64,000 nt of DNA from Burkholderia sp. IMCC1007 (GCF_027257875.1 NZ_JAPVQY010000025.1:1-64000), one strand, 5' to 3'. Shown: positions 47,539 through 56,820, counted from the stretch's first letter. Translations and numbers: made by a program. Notes: a model not told the origin generated them from the sequence alone.

Positions 47539-48939
47539 TTACTCCGCTTCGGTGACGTTCAGCGGCGTGGACAGCGCGCTCTTGCGCAACCCCGGATGCC
47601 GGTGCATTTCGATATACCCGGCGTGCGCGGCCGGCCCGCGCTTCATCAGTTTCAGCATGTAGTAGATACCCGTTCCGAACACCAGGAAATACACGACCAC
47701 GAAGATCAGCAGCGACACGCCGACCTGCTGCGCGCTGAGCGGCGCGACCGAATCGATGGTACGCAGCACGCCGTACACGGTCCACGGCTGCCGGCCGACC
47801 TCGGTCGTGATCCAGCCGGCCAGCAGCGCGACGATGCCCGACGGCCCCATGCACACGACGAACCACTGGAACCAGCGCGTTTCATACAAACGCCCGCCCT
47901 TTCTCAACAGCAGCCCGAGCACGGCGGTGAGCAGCATCAGCATCCCGAGGCCGGCCATGATGCGGAACGTCCAGAACACGACCGGCGAATACGGGCGGTC
48001 CTGCGGCGGGAATTCCTTCAGCCCGCGAATCTCGCCGTCCCAGCTGTGCGTGAGGATCAGGCTGCCGAGGTGCGGCACCTGGATCGCATAGCGCGTCGTT
48101 TCGGCCTGCATGTCGGGCAAGCCGAACAGGTTCAGCGCGGTGCCGCCCTTCTCGGTTTCCCACAGCCCCTCGATCGCGGCGATCTTCGCCGGCTGGTATT
48201 CGCGCGTGTTCAGGCCGTGCGCATCGCCGACGACGATCTGGATCGGCGCGAGCAGCAGCAGCATCCACAGCGCCATCGAGAAGGTGCGCTTCACCGGCTC
48301 GTCGCGGCGCCCCTTCAGCAGGTGCCATGCGCCGCATGCGGCGACGATGAAGCCCGCGACGATGAACGCCGCGATCGTCATGTGCACGAGGCGATACGGG
48401 AACGACGGGTTGAAGATGATCTTGAACCAGTCGACCGGCACGACGAGGCCGTTCTCGATCTTGTAGCCTTGCGGCGTCTGCATGAAGCTGTTCGACGCGA
48501 GGATCCAGAACGTCGAGATCAGCGTGCCGACCGCGACCATCAGCGTCGCGAAGAAGTGCGCACGCGGGCTCACGCGCTGCCAGCCGAACAGCATCACGCC
48601 GAGAAAGCCGGCTTCCAGGAAGAATGCCGTCAGTACTTCGTAAGTCAGCAGCGGGCCGGTGATGTTGCCCGCGACGCGCGAGAAGCCCGCCCAGTTCGTG
48701 CCGAACTCGTAGGCCATCACGACGCCGGAGACGACGCCCATCCCGAAGCCGATCGCGAAGATCTTCGACCAGAACTGGAACATGGATTTGTAGGCGGCGT
48801 CGCCGGTGACGAGATAGCGCCATTCCAGCACCGCCAGGAAGCTCGCCATGCCGATGCTGATCGCGGGAAACACGATGTGGAACGACACCGTGAACGCGAA
48901 CTGCAATCGGGCGAGATGGAACGCATCGAAGATTTCCAT
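47539..48939 (-). CDS. cydA: Cytochrome bd-type quinol oxidase subunit I (cyanide-insensitive, short Q-loop type)
   Basis: 466 residues, shorter than E. coli CydA mainly because the periplasmic Q loop is short, the feature of CioA-type enzymes. Conserved segments include LARLQFAFTVSFHIVFPAIS (haem ligand His), SNSFMQTPQG and GWITTEVGRQPWTVYG. It oxidises ubiquinol and reduces O2 under low oxygen, cyanide or nitrosative stress. It is the first gene of the pair, and a 409-base divergent region lies upstream. Confidence 0.95.
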   Translation of the reverse strand: MEIFDAFHLARLQFAFTVSFHIVFPAISIGMASFLAVLEWRYLVTGDAAYKSMFQFWSKIFAIGFGMGVVSGVVMAYEFGTNWAGFSRVAGNITGPLLTYEVLTAFFLEAGFLGVMLFGWQRVSPRAHFFATLMVAVGTLISTFWILASNSFMQTPQGYKIENGLVVPVDWFKIIFNPSFPYRLVHMTIAAFIVAGFIVAACGAWHLLKGRRDEPVKRTFSMALWMLLLLAPIQIVVGDAHGLNTREYQPAKIAAIEGLWETEKGGTALNLFGLPDMQAETTRYAIQVPHLGSLILTHSWDGEIRGLKEFPPQDRPYSPVVFWTFRIMAGLGMLMLLTAVLGLLLRKGGRLYETRWFQWFVVCMGPSGIVALLAGWITTEVGRQPWTVYGVLRTIDSVAPLSAQQVGVSLLIFVVVYFLVFGTGIYYMLKLMKRGPAAHAGYIEMHRHPGLRKSALSTPLNVTEAE

Positions 48940-49348
48940 GACCGTAATTTGCTCGTGGTTGTGAGGACGTCAGCTCGAAGCAGGAAATCGCGCGACGGCT
49001 TCGCGACGGCACGTGCAACTTGGACGGATCGAACAGTGCACGGCAACGAAGCGTGAATGACGATATCGCGTTTCAGACGATACTCGCAATCGTGCAAACG
49101 TGCGCTGAAACTGTGCTTTTCCGGGCGCCGGAGATGTGTGTACGGAAAACCCATTTCGGCGCCGAAAGGCCGTCAGCTGTACTGCTTTGCGCAGTGCAAC
49201 GCTGTATATCCGCGGGATGATCGCGCGCTCTTACCATCGTCCCGAAACCTGCCGGTGGCAAACGGGCGCGACGCCGCGCCCCGCCGCCGGCAGAACCCCG
49301 TTCCCGCCGGCTGGCGCACGCGCCCGCCGATCCCCTGGAGAAAACCGC
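48940..49348. promoter_or_regulatory. Divergent promoter region between cydA and fdhD
   Basis: 409 bases with no supported gene. It must carry promoters for cydAB and for the fdhD-mo operon. I looked for an Fnr/Anr-type TTGAT-N4-ATCAA box and found none. Confidence 0.5.
49154..49167. promoter_or_regulatory. Perfect 14-bp palindrome in the cydA-fdhD gap
   Basis: TTTCGGC meets GCCGAAA with no spacer, giving a perfect 14-bp palindrome about midway in the divergent region. It is a candidate operator; no known family assigned. Confidence 0.4.
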
Positions 49349-50221
49349 ATGGAGCCCAGCAACCGCCCCGACGCGCCCGCCGGCAGCAGCGCGTGCCACG
49401 TGATGCGCCATCGCGCCGGCGACGCGCGGGACGCCGTCGATCGCGTCGTCGACGAGACGCCGGTTGCACTCGTGTTCAACGGCATCGCGCACACGGTGAT
49501 GATGGCGACCCCGATCGATCTCGACGCATTCGGCCTCGGCTTCGCGCTGAGCGAAGGCATCGTCGAGCGCGCGTCGGACGTCTTCGACATCGAAAGCGAA
49601 TGCCGGCCCGGCAGCGCCGAAGTGCGGCTCACCGTGTCGCAGCAGGCGTTCATGGCGCTGAAGGCGCATCGGCGCGCGCTGGCCGGCCGCACCGGCTGCG
49701 GCGTCTGCGGAATCGAAAGCATCGCGCAGCTCGACCTGCATCCACCGCGCATCGCGGCGGCCGGCGCGGCGGCCGGCATCGGCGCCGACGCCGTCGCGCG
49801 TGCCGCACGCGCGCTGCCGGCGCAGCAGATCCTGATGCGCACGACCGGCGGCATCCACGCGGCCGCATGGTGCGACCGCGACGGCGCCGTGCTGGAAGTC
49901 TGCGAGGACGTCGGCCGCCACAACGCGCTCGACAAGCTGATCGGCCGGCTCGCGCGCCGTCGCGCCGATCTCCACGCGGGCTTCGTGTTCCTGTCGAGCC
50001 GCGCAAGCTACGAGCTGGTACGCAAGGCGGCCCGGGTCGGCATCCCGATGATCGCGACGATCTCGGCGCCGACCTCGCTCGCGATCGACGTCGCGCGCGA
50101 GGCCGGCGTACGGCTGCTCGGCTTCTGCCGCAACGACGGCTTCGTCGAATACGTGTCGCCCGACGCGCTCCCGTCACCCGAACCCACGCATGCACAACCG
50201 CATGCGCTCACCGCTCGATGA
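49349..50221 (+). CDS. fdhD: Formate dehydrogenase sulfurtransferase FdhD
   Basis: 290 residues with the signature TGCGVCG (Cys117 and Cys120) and VCEDVGRHNALDKLIG. FdhD takes sulfur from IscS and adds it to the molybdenum cofactor of formate dehydrogenases, which is essential for their activity. GGAG precedes the ATG at 49349. Its stop overlaps the moeA start as ATGA. Together with moeA, moaA, moaE and moaD it makes a Moco supply operon that fits the FdhF/YdeP-type enzyme at 3027 and other formate dehydrogenases outside the window. Confidence 0.95.
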   Translation: MEPSNRPDAPAGSSACHVMRHRAGDARDAVDRVVDETPVALVFNGIAHTVMMATPIDLDAFGLGFALSEGIVERASDVFDIESECRPGSAEVRLTVSQQAFMALKAHRRALAGRTGCGVCGIESIAQLDLHPPRIAAAGAAAGIGADAVARAARALPAQQILMRTTGGIHAAAWCDRDGAVLEVCEDVGRHNALDKLIGRLARRRADLHAGFVFLSSRASYELVRKAARVGIPMIATISAPTSLAIDVAREAGVRLLGFCRNDGFVEYVSPDALPSPEPTHAQPHALTAR

Positions 50222-51432
50222 AACCCCTGATCGATTTCGATACCGCCCAACGGCAGTTCGCCGGCGCGTTCGCGCCGCTGCACACGACCGTCTCCATGCC
50301 GATCGCGCAAGCGGCCGGCCACGTACTCGCCGCGCCGCTGACCGCCGCGCTCGACCAGCCGCCCGCCGACCACAGCGCGATGGACGGCTACGCCGTGCGT
50401 CACACGGATCTTGCGCACGGCGAGCCGCTGCGCGTCGCGCAGCGGTGCTATGCGGGCGACACGCCGGCGCCGCTCGCGCCGCGCACGGCCGCGCGCATCT
50501 TCACCGGCAGCATGATTCCGCCCGGCGCCGACACCGTCGTGATGCAGGAGCACGCGCACGAGAACGACGGCTGGGTCGCGTTCGATGCCCCGCAGCGCAG
50601 CGGGTCGCATATCCGGCGCCGCGGCGAGGAAGTCCGCGCCGGCGATCTGCTGCTGCCGGCCGGCGTGCGGCTCGGCGCGATACACGTGGGCGTCGCCGCG
50701 GCACAAGGCTGCGCGCACATCGACGTGCGCGCGCCGCTGCGGGTCGGCATCCTGACGACCGGCGACGAGCTCGTGCCGTGCGGCCAGCCGCGTGCGCCGC
50801 AGCAGATCTACAACAGCAATGCGCCGATGCTCGCCGCGCTGGTCGCGGGAACCGGTGCCATCGTCGCGGCGAACGAGCACGCGCCCGACACCGCGATCGC
50901 CGTCGGCCGGACGCTGCACGGGCTGGCCGCGCGCTGCGACGTGGTCGTGTGCGTCGGCGGCGCGTCGGTCGGCGACAAGGACCTGCTGCGCCCCGCGCTG
51001 AGCGCGTTCGGCGCATCGTTCGTCGTGTCGGGCGTGCGGATGAAGCCCGGCAAGCCCGTGGCGCTCGCGCGGCTCGATGCGCGGCCCGTCGTGCTGCTGC
51101 CCGGCAATCCGGGCGCCGCGATGATCGCGTTCGCGCTGTTCGTCGCGCCGCTGATCCGCCGTCTGCAGGGCCGCGACGATTGCGTGCCGGACGTACCGTC
51201 GCTGCCGATCGACATCAACGTCGAGCCGGATCCGCAGCGCGAACGTTTCGTGCGCGTGCGCCGCACCGTCGATTCCGGCGGCGCGCCCGTGCTCGACACG
51301 CTGCGCGAGCAAGGCGCCGGCACGCTGCAGTCGCTCGTGCAGGCAAGCGGGCTCGCGCGGCTGCCGGCCGGACGACGCATCGCGCGCGGCGACGCGGTGC
51401 CGTACTACGATTTCGCGCAGTGGCTCGCATGA
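50218..51432 (+). CDS. moeA: Molybdopterin molybdotransferase MoeA
   Basis: 404 residues. Typical MoeA segments: PPADHSAMDGYAVR, ARIFTGSMIPPGADTVVMQE, VGILTTGDELVP, GGASVGDKDLL, MKPGKPVALAR and LLPGNPGAAM. MoeA inserts molybdate into adenylylated molybdopterin to give Moco. The start ATG overlaps the fdhD stop (ATGA). It precedes moaA with a 184-base gap that contains two hairpins. Confidence 0.95.
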   Translation: MKPLIDFDTAQRQFAGAFAPLHTTVSMPIAQAAGHVLAAPLTAALDQPPADHSAMDGYAVRHTDLAHGEPLRVAQRCYAGDTPAPLAPRTAARIFTGSMIPPGADTVVMQEHAHENDGWVAFDAPQRSGSHIRRRGEEVRAGDLLLPAGVRLGAIHVGVAAAQGCAHIDVRAPLRVGILTTGDELVPCGQPRAPQQIYNSNAPMLAALVAGTGAIVAANEHAPDTAIAVGRTLHGLAARCDVVVCVGGASVGDKDLLRPALSAFGASFVVSGVRMKPGKPVALARLDARPVVLLPGNPGAAMIAFALFVAPLIRRLQGRDDCVPDVPSLPIDINVEPDPQRERFVRVRRTVDSGGAPVLDTLREQGAGTLQSLVQASGLARLPAGRRIARGDAVPYYDFAQWLA

Positions 51433-51468
51433 GCGCCGGCACGACGCGTGCTCGCCGCGCACGCACGC

Positions 51469-51528
51469 GCAGGAACTGTATTCCTGCATTTCGCTCGGGA
51501 TTGTGTCTCTGCCGGGAAAGTCCGGCAG
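51469..51528. other. Two successive small hairpins in the moeA-moaA gap
   Basis: GCAGGAA/TTCCTGC (51469-51487, 5-base loop) and CTGCCGG/CCGGCAG (51509-51528, 6-base loop) are both perfect 7-bp stems. They may form part of a structured moaA leader. They do not match the Moco riboswitch as I know it, and no T-tract follows. Confidence 0.4.
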
Positions 51529-51616
51529 ACTATCCTCACGATGAGGCTCGCCACGATCTGTGCGCCGACACGTCGGCGCAGTCGCGGCCGATCGGCGACG
51601 CCACCCCGCTCACTTC

Positions 51617-52750
51617 ATGCAGGCAGACGCACCGATCGTGAATGCCATCGTTTCCGCCACATCGGCCGCCGCGTCATCCGGCGGCCCCTCGCCCGGCCCC
51701 TCGCCCGGCCCCTCGTCCCGCGCGCTCGACACGCTCGAGCGGCCGCTGCGCGATTTGCGGCTGTCCGTCATCGACCAGTGCAATTTCCGTTGCGGCTACT
51801 GCATGCCGCGCGACAGCTTCGGCGCGGACTATGCGTTCATGCCGTCGTCCGAGCGGCTGTCGTTCGCCCACCTGGAAAAGATCGCGCGGGCGTTCGTCTC
51901 GCTCGGCGTCGAGAAGATCCGCATCACCGGCGGCGAACCGCTTTTGCGCCGCAACCTCGAAGCGCTGATCGAACGGCTCGCGACGCTGAACACCGTCGAC
52001 GGCAAGCCCGTCGAAATCGCGCTGACCACCAACGGTTCGCTGCTCGCCGCGAAGGCGCGCTCGCTGCGCGACGCGGGCCTCACGCGCGTGACCGTGAGCC
52101 TCGATGCGATCGACGAAGCCGTGTTTCGCAGGATGAGCGACGCCGACGTACCCGTCGCGCGCGTGCTCGCCGGCATCGAAGCCGCGCAGGCGGTCGGGCT
52201 CGCACCGGTGAAGGTCAACGCGGTGATCGAGCGCGGCACGAACGACGATCAGATCCTGCCGCTCGTGCGGCATTTCCTCCATAGCGGCGTGGCCGTGCGC
52301 TTCATCGAATACATGGACGTCGGCGGCGCGAATCAGTGGTCCGGCGACAAGGTCGTGCCGGCCGCGCGGATGCGCGAGCTGATCGAAGCACGCTATCCGC
52401 TCGTGCTCGTCGGCGAGCCGGGGCACGACGCAACCGCGATCCGCTGCCGGCACATCGACGGCTCCGGCGAAGTCGGTTTCATCGCGAGCGTGTCGCATCC
52501 GTTCTGCGGCACGTGTTCGCGCGCGCGCGTATCGGCCGACGGCCGGCTTTATACGTGCCTGTTCGCGACGCAGGGCACCGACCTGCGGCCGTGGCTCGAC
52601 GACGCCGAGCCGCACGAGCGCCTCGCCGCCGCCGTGCGCGATCGATGGACGCAGCGCGACGATCGTTATTCCGAGCGGCGGGCCGCGCGCGCGGCCCGGC
52701 CATCGGGCAAGACCTATCCGACCGTGCGCATGTCGCTCGTCGGCGGCTGA
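51617..52750 (+). CDS. moaA: GTP 3',8-cyclase MoaA
   Basis: 377 residues. Radical-SAM cluster motif CNFRCGYC (Cys55, Cys59, Cys62), ITGGEPLLR, the second cluster FCGTCSRARVSADGRLYTCLF region, and the conserved C-terminal Gly-Gly. It converts GTP to 3',8-cyclo-dihydro-GTP in the first step of molybdenum cofactor synthesis. The N-terminus bears an unusual Gly-Pro-Ser-Pro repeat encoded by a tandem DNA repeat. Ribosome site weak; a GTG further in is an alternative start. moaC is not next to it. Confidence 0.94.
   Translation: MQADAPIVNAIVSATSAAASSGGPSPGPSPGPSSRALDTLERPLRDLRLSVIDQCNFRCGYCMPRDSFGADYAFMPSSERLSFAHLEKIARAFVSLGVEKIRITGGEPLLRRNLEALIERLATLNTVDGKPVEIALTTNGSLLAAKARSLRDAGLTRVTVSLDAIDEAVFRRMSDADVPVARVLAGIEAAQAVGLAPVKVNAVIERGTNDDQILPLVRHFLHSGVAVRFIEYMDVGGANQWSGDKVVPAARMRELIEARYPLVLVGEPGHDATAIRCRHIDGSGEVGFIASVSHPFCGTCSRARVSADGRLYTCLFATQGTDLRPWLDDAEPHERLAAAVRDRWTQRDDRYSERRAARAARPSGKTYPTVRMSLVGG
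51683..51718 (+). repeat. 12-bp tandem repeat x3 in moaA
   Basis: Three nearly perfect copies of GGCCCCTCGCCC (one substitution in the third) encode the Gly-Pro-Ser-Pro repeat of the MoaA N-terminal extension. Unit length preserves frame. Confidence 0.88.
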
Positions 52751-52796
52751 CCGGCCGCCGTGCGAAGCGCGATGCACCGCCTACTGGAGAATCTTC

Positions 52797-53360
52797 ATGA
52801 CGAGTTTCACCGAATCCCGTGCCGCGCCGCCCGACGATCCGTCGCGTGCCGGCAGCCATCCCGATGTCGCTGACCCGCACACCGAACCGTCGCCGTCGAT
52901 TGCCGCCGGTTTCGAGGTACGCGTGCAGCATGCTGCGATCGACGCCGGCGCCGAACTCGCGCCGATCATTCGGAATCCGAATGTCGGCGCGGTCGTGAAC
53001 TTCCTCGGCGTCGTACGCAATGAAGGCGACGTCGACGATGTCGTCGCACTCGAAGTCGAGCACTACCCGACGATGACCGAGCAGGCGCTATGGAGCATCG
53101 TCGAGGAAGCCAGCGCGCGCTGGCGGCTCGAAGCGGTGAAGATCGTGCATCGGGTCGGACGCATTCCGCTCGGTCACACCGTCGTCATCGTCGTGGTGGC
53201 CGCCGCGCACCGCGCATCGGCGTTCGACGCATGCGAGTTCGTGATGGACTTCCTGAAAACGCATGCACCGTTCTGGAAGAAGGAGATCCGGCACGACGGC
53301 GTGGCCGGCTGGGTCGAACCGAAGGCGCACGACGATCACGCGATGCGGCGATGGGGGTGA
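52797..53360 (+). CDS. moaE: Molybdopterin synthase catalytic subunit MoaE
   Basis: 187 residues. After a non-conserved extension of about 38 residues comes the MoaE domain: GAVVNFLGVVRNEG, LEVEHYPTMTEQAL, HRVGRIPLG, and FMDFLKTHAPFWKKEI-like (VMDFLKTHAPFWKKEIR). It transfers sulfur from MoaD thiocarboxylate to cyclic pyranopterin to form molybdopterin. GGAG precedes the ATG. It lies 46 bases after moaA and 70 before moaD. Confidence 0.94.
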   Translation: MTSFTESRAAPPDDPSRAGSHPDVADPHTEPSPSIAAGFEVRVQHAAIDAGAELAPIIRNPNVGAVVNFLGVVRNEGDVDDVVALEVEHYPTMTEQALWSIVEEASARWRLEAVKIVHRVGRIPLGHTVVIVVVAAAHRASAFDACEFVMDFLKTHAPFWKKEIRHDGVAGWVEPKAHDDHAMRRWG

Positions 53361-53430
53361 ACGCGCCGGCCGTATTCGTTCGGCTTGCGCCGATTTCTCG
53401 GACTCCATCGATCACGCTCCGTACCTCGCC

Positions 53431-53688
53431 ATGAAACTGACGATCAAATACTTTGCGAGCATTCGCGAACAACTCCATATCGACGAGGAAATCGTCGAGA
53501 TCGATGCGCAGGAACTCACCGTCGACGCGTTGCGCCGCACGCTCGCCGCGCGTGACGCCCGCAGCGGGGAAGCGCTGCGGATGGACCGCCCCGTGCGGGC
53601 GGCCGTGAATCTCGAGATGGTGACGGGCGGGTTCGTCGTGCGGGAGGACAGCGAAGTGGCGTTCTTTCCGCCGGTGACGGGTGGGTGA
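53431..53688 (+). CDS. moaD: Molybdopterin synthase sulfur-carrier subunit MoaD
   Basis: 85 residues of ubiquitin-like fold starting MKLTIKYFASIREQL and ending in the essential Gly-Gly (FFPPVTGG) that is thiocarboxylated. Partner of MoaE. The order moaE-moaD, reversed from the E. coli order, is common in Burkholderia. The ribosome site is poor, so it may depend on coupling to moaE. Confidence 0.94.
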   Translation: MKLTIKYFASIREQLHIDEEIVEIDAQELTVDALRRTLAARDARSGEALRMDRPVRAAVNLEMVTGGFVVREDSEVAFFPPVTGG

Positions 53689-53755
53689 TCCGCTGCCCGG
53701 CATCTAGCGGCCGGGCGGCCGGCAGGCTGTCAGCCGGGCGATGCATCGCAAACGG

Positions 53756-54418
53756 CTAATACAGCCCGCGAAGAAAGTCCGGGACGGGATGGTCGATCGA
53801 GGCCAGATAGCCGGCCATCGCGCCGGCCACTTTTCGCACGGCCGGACGCGCGGTCATCCGTTCGCGCCAGGCCAGCAGATTCGGCGTCTCCGCCGTCATC
53901 GGCGCGCCCTTGCGCGCACCGAACAACTGCGCCATGTAAAACGCGATGTCCGCGTACGAAAAGGTTCCCGCGAGAAATTCCCGATCCGCCAGCACACGCT
54001 CCATGCGTCGGTAGTATTGCGCTGCTTCGTCGCGCGCGGCCTGCGCCGCCGGATGGTCCGGCGTGTCCTCCAGGCCCATCAGCCGGATCACGTGCGGAAA
54101 ATACACTTCATCGCTGCAATGTTCGAGCTGACGTGCAACCGCGCGCGCCTTCGGTTGCGCGGGCCATAGCGCGGGGTCGGGCTTCAGGTCTTCGAGATAC
54201 TCGAAGATCTGCGTGGAATCGAACATCTCGAGGTCGCCATCGATCAGCACCGGCACCTGACGCTTCGGGTTGATGCGCACGACGTCCGGATGCTTCGGGT
54301 CGTAGCCGCGCTGCTGGCTGAACGGCACCAGCACGCGCTCGAATTCGATACCCTTCTCGTGCGCGGCAATCTCGACCTTCGCGCCGAACATGCTCAGCGG
54401 ACCGGTGATGATTTTCAT
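53756..54418 (-). CDS. Glutathione S-transferase family protein
   Basis: 220 residues: N-terminal thioredoxin-like domain (ITGPLSMFGAKVEIAAHEKG, RQVPVLIDGDLEMFDSTQI) and C-terminal helical domain (FSYADIAFYMAQLFG). It probably conjugates or isomerises electrophiles with glutathione. Start at the ATG at 54418 with AGGAG upstream; the longer in-frame extension has no support. It converges with moaD. Confidence 0.92.
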   Translation of the reverse strand: MKIITGPLSMFGAKVEIAAHEKGIEFERVLVPFSQQRGYDPKHPDVVRINPKRQVPVLIDGDLEMFDSTQIFEYLEDLKPDPALWPAQPKARAVARQLEHCSDEVYFPHVIRLMGLEDTPDHPAAQAARDEAAQYYRRMERVLADREFLAGTFSYADIAFYMAQLFGARKGAPMTAETPNLLAWRERMTARPAVRKVAGAMAGYLASIDHPVPDFLRGLY

Positions 54419-54467
54419 TAGTCGCTCCTCGATGGATGTCGCTTCACGCCCCGGGCGCCGCACAACA

Positions 54468-54848
54468 TCATTGCCCTGAATTTTTATACTCGGAGTATTT
54501 TCGCGAATCGCCCCGCACTTTGTCAGCAGGATACTTCGCGCGATTGATTTCCATCTTCTCCAGCACCGCTTGAAACAGATCGACATCCATCTTGTCCGCG
54601 AGGCGAATCAGATAAACCAATACGTCAGCCATCTCGTGACGAACGGCTGTCAGGTTAGCTTCGCCAAGCTCACTCTTTTCGCCCGAAACAAGCCACTGAA
54701 ATGGCTCCAGCAATTCGCTTGCTTCGACGCTAAGCGCTGTAGCCAGATTCTTCGGCGTATGGAACTTGTCCCAGTCGCGCTCGTCAACGAACTGCCGGAC
54801 GAGTTCGCGCAACGCCGCTAGATCATTTCGCAACTCGGACTTTTCCAT
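54468..54848 (-). CDS. MazG-like nucleotide pyrophosphohydrolase
   Basis: 126 residues, all-alpha NTP pyrophosphohydrolase. The metal-binding pattern EASELLEPFQW and later HEMADVLVYLIRLADKMDV correspond to the EExxE and ExxD motifs of MazG/dUTPase-like enzymes. Such small MazG homologues hydrolyse non-canonical or dCTP-type nucleotides; some are found in phages and on genomic islands. GGGAG precedes the ATG. GC content is lower than in neighbours, and the gene lies next to a pseudogene, so acquired DNA is likely. Confidence 0.88.
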   Translation of the reverse strand: MEKSELRNDLAALRELVRQFVDERDWDKFHTPKNLATALSVEASELLEPFQWLVSGEKSELGEANLTAVRHEMADVLVYLIRLADKMDVDLFQAVLEKMEINRAKYPADKVRGDSRKYSEYKNSGQ

Positions 54849-54984
54849 GTGGCAACTCCCTACTGCATATCAGGAACGATTGATGCCGTCGGCGGCATGC
54901 GGGTATGAGAAATCTACTCTTGTACTTGCAAGCGCGGATACCCAGTACGGACTGCCGCAATGATATAGGAACCGGAATTCGCAG

Positions 54985-55412
54985 TTGACAGGCGCATTCG
55001 CCATCCAGCTCGAAGCGTCGATCCTCAGCGCGCGGCAACTCGCGCAAGGGCAGCAACCGCACACCCTGACACGCACCAGCTTCCGGCACCAGTACTGGAC
55101 GCTCGGACAAATGATTGCGCACCATACGAAGGGAGGCTGCAACCTCCAGAGCGGCGACTTGCTCGGAAGCGGCACCGTTTCGGGCCCGGCGTCGAACGAA
55201 GCCGGTGCATTGATCGAACTGACGGTAGGGGAACACGCCCCGTAGACATCCGCAACGGTGAGGATCGCACGTTTCTGGAAGACGGGGATACCGTCATCTT
55301 CCGAGGCTGGTGCGAGCGCGACGGTTTTGCACGAATCGGTTTCGGCACCAACTATGGCACGGTATTGCCGGCGCCAGCCACGGAAAACGCAAGCCGATCG
55401 ATCATTCTTTAA
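54985..55412 (+). pseudogene. Fumarylacetoacetase 3-prime fragment, frameshifted
   Basis: About 140 residues match the C-terminal third of fumarylacetoacetase: HQYWTLGQMIAHHTKGGCNL, GDLLGSGTVSGP, then, in another frame from 55242, FLEDGDTVIFRGWCERDGF and a normal end at TAA 55410-55412. The first frame stops at 55243-55245, so a frameshift splits the fragment, and the N-terminal two thirds are missing. The functional enzyme hydrolyses fumarylacetoacetate in tyrosine breakdown. It is a decayed remnant of a former copy. Confidence 0.85.
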
Positions 55413-55459
55413 CCGGTGATCACCAAGCGTGAGAGCCACGTAAGCGGTTCTCGCAGCAC

Positions 55460-55483
55460 GATGGCCTTGCATGCATGGCCATC
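55460..55483. repeat. Near-perfect 24-bp inverted repeat
   Basis: GATGGCC and GGCCATC flank a loop that itself contains TGCATGCA; only one pair mismatches over 24 bases. It lies between the fumarylacetoacetase remnant and the porin stop. No T-tract follows, so it is not a clear terminator. Confidence 0.5.
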
Positions 55484-55589
55484 GGCGTAGACGCTTCGAA
55501 CGTATAACCCTATGTGCGGGCACAGTCGCGAAGCCCGCGTCGGCAACCGTGGCTGGCGGGGGCTTCGATTCACGTCGTGCCGAAGGTGC

Positions 55590-56681
55590 CTAGAACAGGT
55601 GGCGAATACCGACAACACAACCCGTGCTGCCTCCGGTCGGTTCGTATAACGCACCGTTCACCGTAAACCCCGTATGCATCAACCCATGGTTATTCACAAA
55701 GGCCGCAGCGCCGTACAAGGTCGTCTGTTTCGACAGATAGTAGTAGAGCCCTGCCGACGTCAGCAGCGAATGATTGGAGGGATCGTTACTGTCCCGCATG
55801 TACCAGACACCCACGTCGGTAGACAGTGCCGGCGTGATGAAATACTCGCCTCCCACGGCGTACACCGTCTCGTTGAAGGAGCTGGCAATCTTGTAGCTCG
55901 TGTACGATCCTTTGAATGTCGCGGCACCCCATTTGTAGGCAGCGCCGACGGTACGACCGACGAATTCGACCGTCGACGGAAACGGGGTGGATTTGCTTGC
56001 CGAACCACCGGGGTTCCCGCTGAATAGCGCTGCGTTGACCACCAGATATCTCCACTCGTATCTCACACGAGCAGCGTACTGGCGGCCGGCCTGAAATCCG
56101 CCCGGATCTCCGCCCAGGGCGAGCAGTGCACTCGCCTGTATGCCGGCGATGGTCGGGCTCGTATACGACACGGCATTTGCAACGAAGATGCCCGTCGCAA
56201 AAAAGTTGCCCATGTAAATGCCGGCCTGGCTGCCGAAGAACGATGCATGCCTCGCATCCGTATCGACGATTGCGAGTCCGAACGGCGAGTATTGCGTGCC
56301 GGCCTTGATCGTCCCGAATTTCCCGGTCAGGCCGACGAATGCTTGTCGTCCGAACAGGTTCCCGTTCGAATTGCCGAGCGCTCCGTTGTTCGCGGTGTAA
56401 CCGCTTTCCAATGTAAAGATCGCCTGTGTGCCCGCCCCAAGATCCTCCGTACCGGTTATTCCGAAGAGGGAACCCGAGATGCCCCCATCCGTTGCCGATA
56501 TCTGGTGTGAGCCGCCCGCCCCCGATCCCATGTCGAAGCTGCGGCTCGCGTACATGATGCCAGCGTCGACGACACCGTACAGGGTGACACTACTTTGCGC
56601 ATAGGCGCTCGACCAGCAAACCGACATCGCGATCGCAACTGGTGTCAGTAGAAGCGAATGGGCTCTCCTGTTGTATCTCAT
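55590..56681 (-). CDS. Gram-negative porin (OmpC/OpcP-like)
   Basis: 363 residues: signal peptide ending SSAYAQ, then a 16-strand porin opening SSVTLYGVVDAGIMYAS and a terminal Phe (VVGIRHLF), both typical of Burkholderia trimeric general porins. The PEFGG-type loop is replaced by the usual GSLFGITGTEDLGAGTQAIF segment. GGGAGG precedes the ATG. It allows diffusion of small hydrophilic solutes. A second porin gene lies at the window end. Confidence 0.93.
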   Translation of the reverse strand: MRYNRRAHSLLLTPVAIAMSVCWSSAYAQSSVTLYGVVDAGIMYASRSFDMGSGAGGSHQISATDGGISGSLFGITGTEDLGAGTQAIFTLESGYTANNGALGNSNGNLFGRQAFVGLTGKFGTIKAGTQYSPFGLAIVDTDARHASFFGSQAGIYMGNFFATGIFVANAVSYTSPTIAGIQASALLALGGDPGGFQAGRQYAARVRYEWRYLVVNAALFSGNPGGSASKSTPFPSTVEFVGRTVGAAYKWGAATFKGSYTSYKIASSFNETVYAVGGEYFITPALSTDVGVWYMRDSNDPSNHSLLTSAGLYYYLSKQTTLYGAAAFVNNHGLMHTGFTVNGALYEPTGGSTGCVVGIRHLF

Positions 56682-56820
56682 GATCCGGTGCCTCCCTTGA
56701 TGAAATAGTTGTACTGATCAATTGAATCTGAACCTTGCGTCACACGATCGATGCCATCTTCCGCGCCACAGGTGTGCGGTGCGCCGCACGGCTCGCTCGA
56801 AACGAGCGAGCCTGCGAATG

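Noticed and set aside
51433..51616. Moco riboswitch before moaA
   Set aside because: Only two simple hairpins are visible; the multi-helix architecture of the known Moco motif is not apparent.
55460..55483. Porin terminator
   Set aside because: The near-palindrome lies over 100 bases beyond the porin stop and has no T-tract on either strand.
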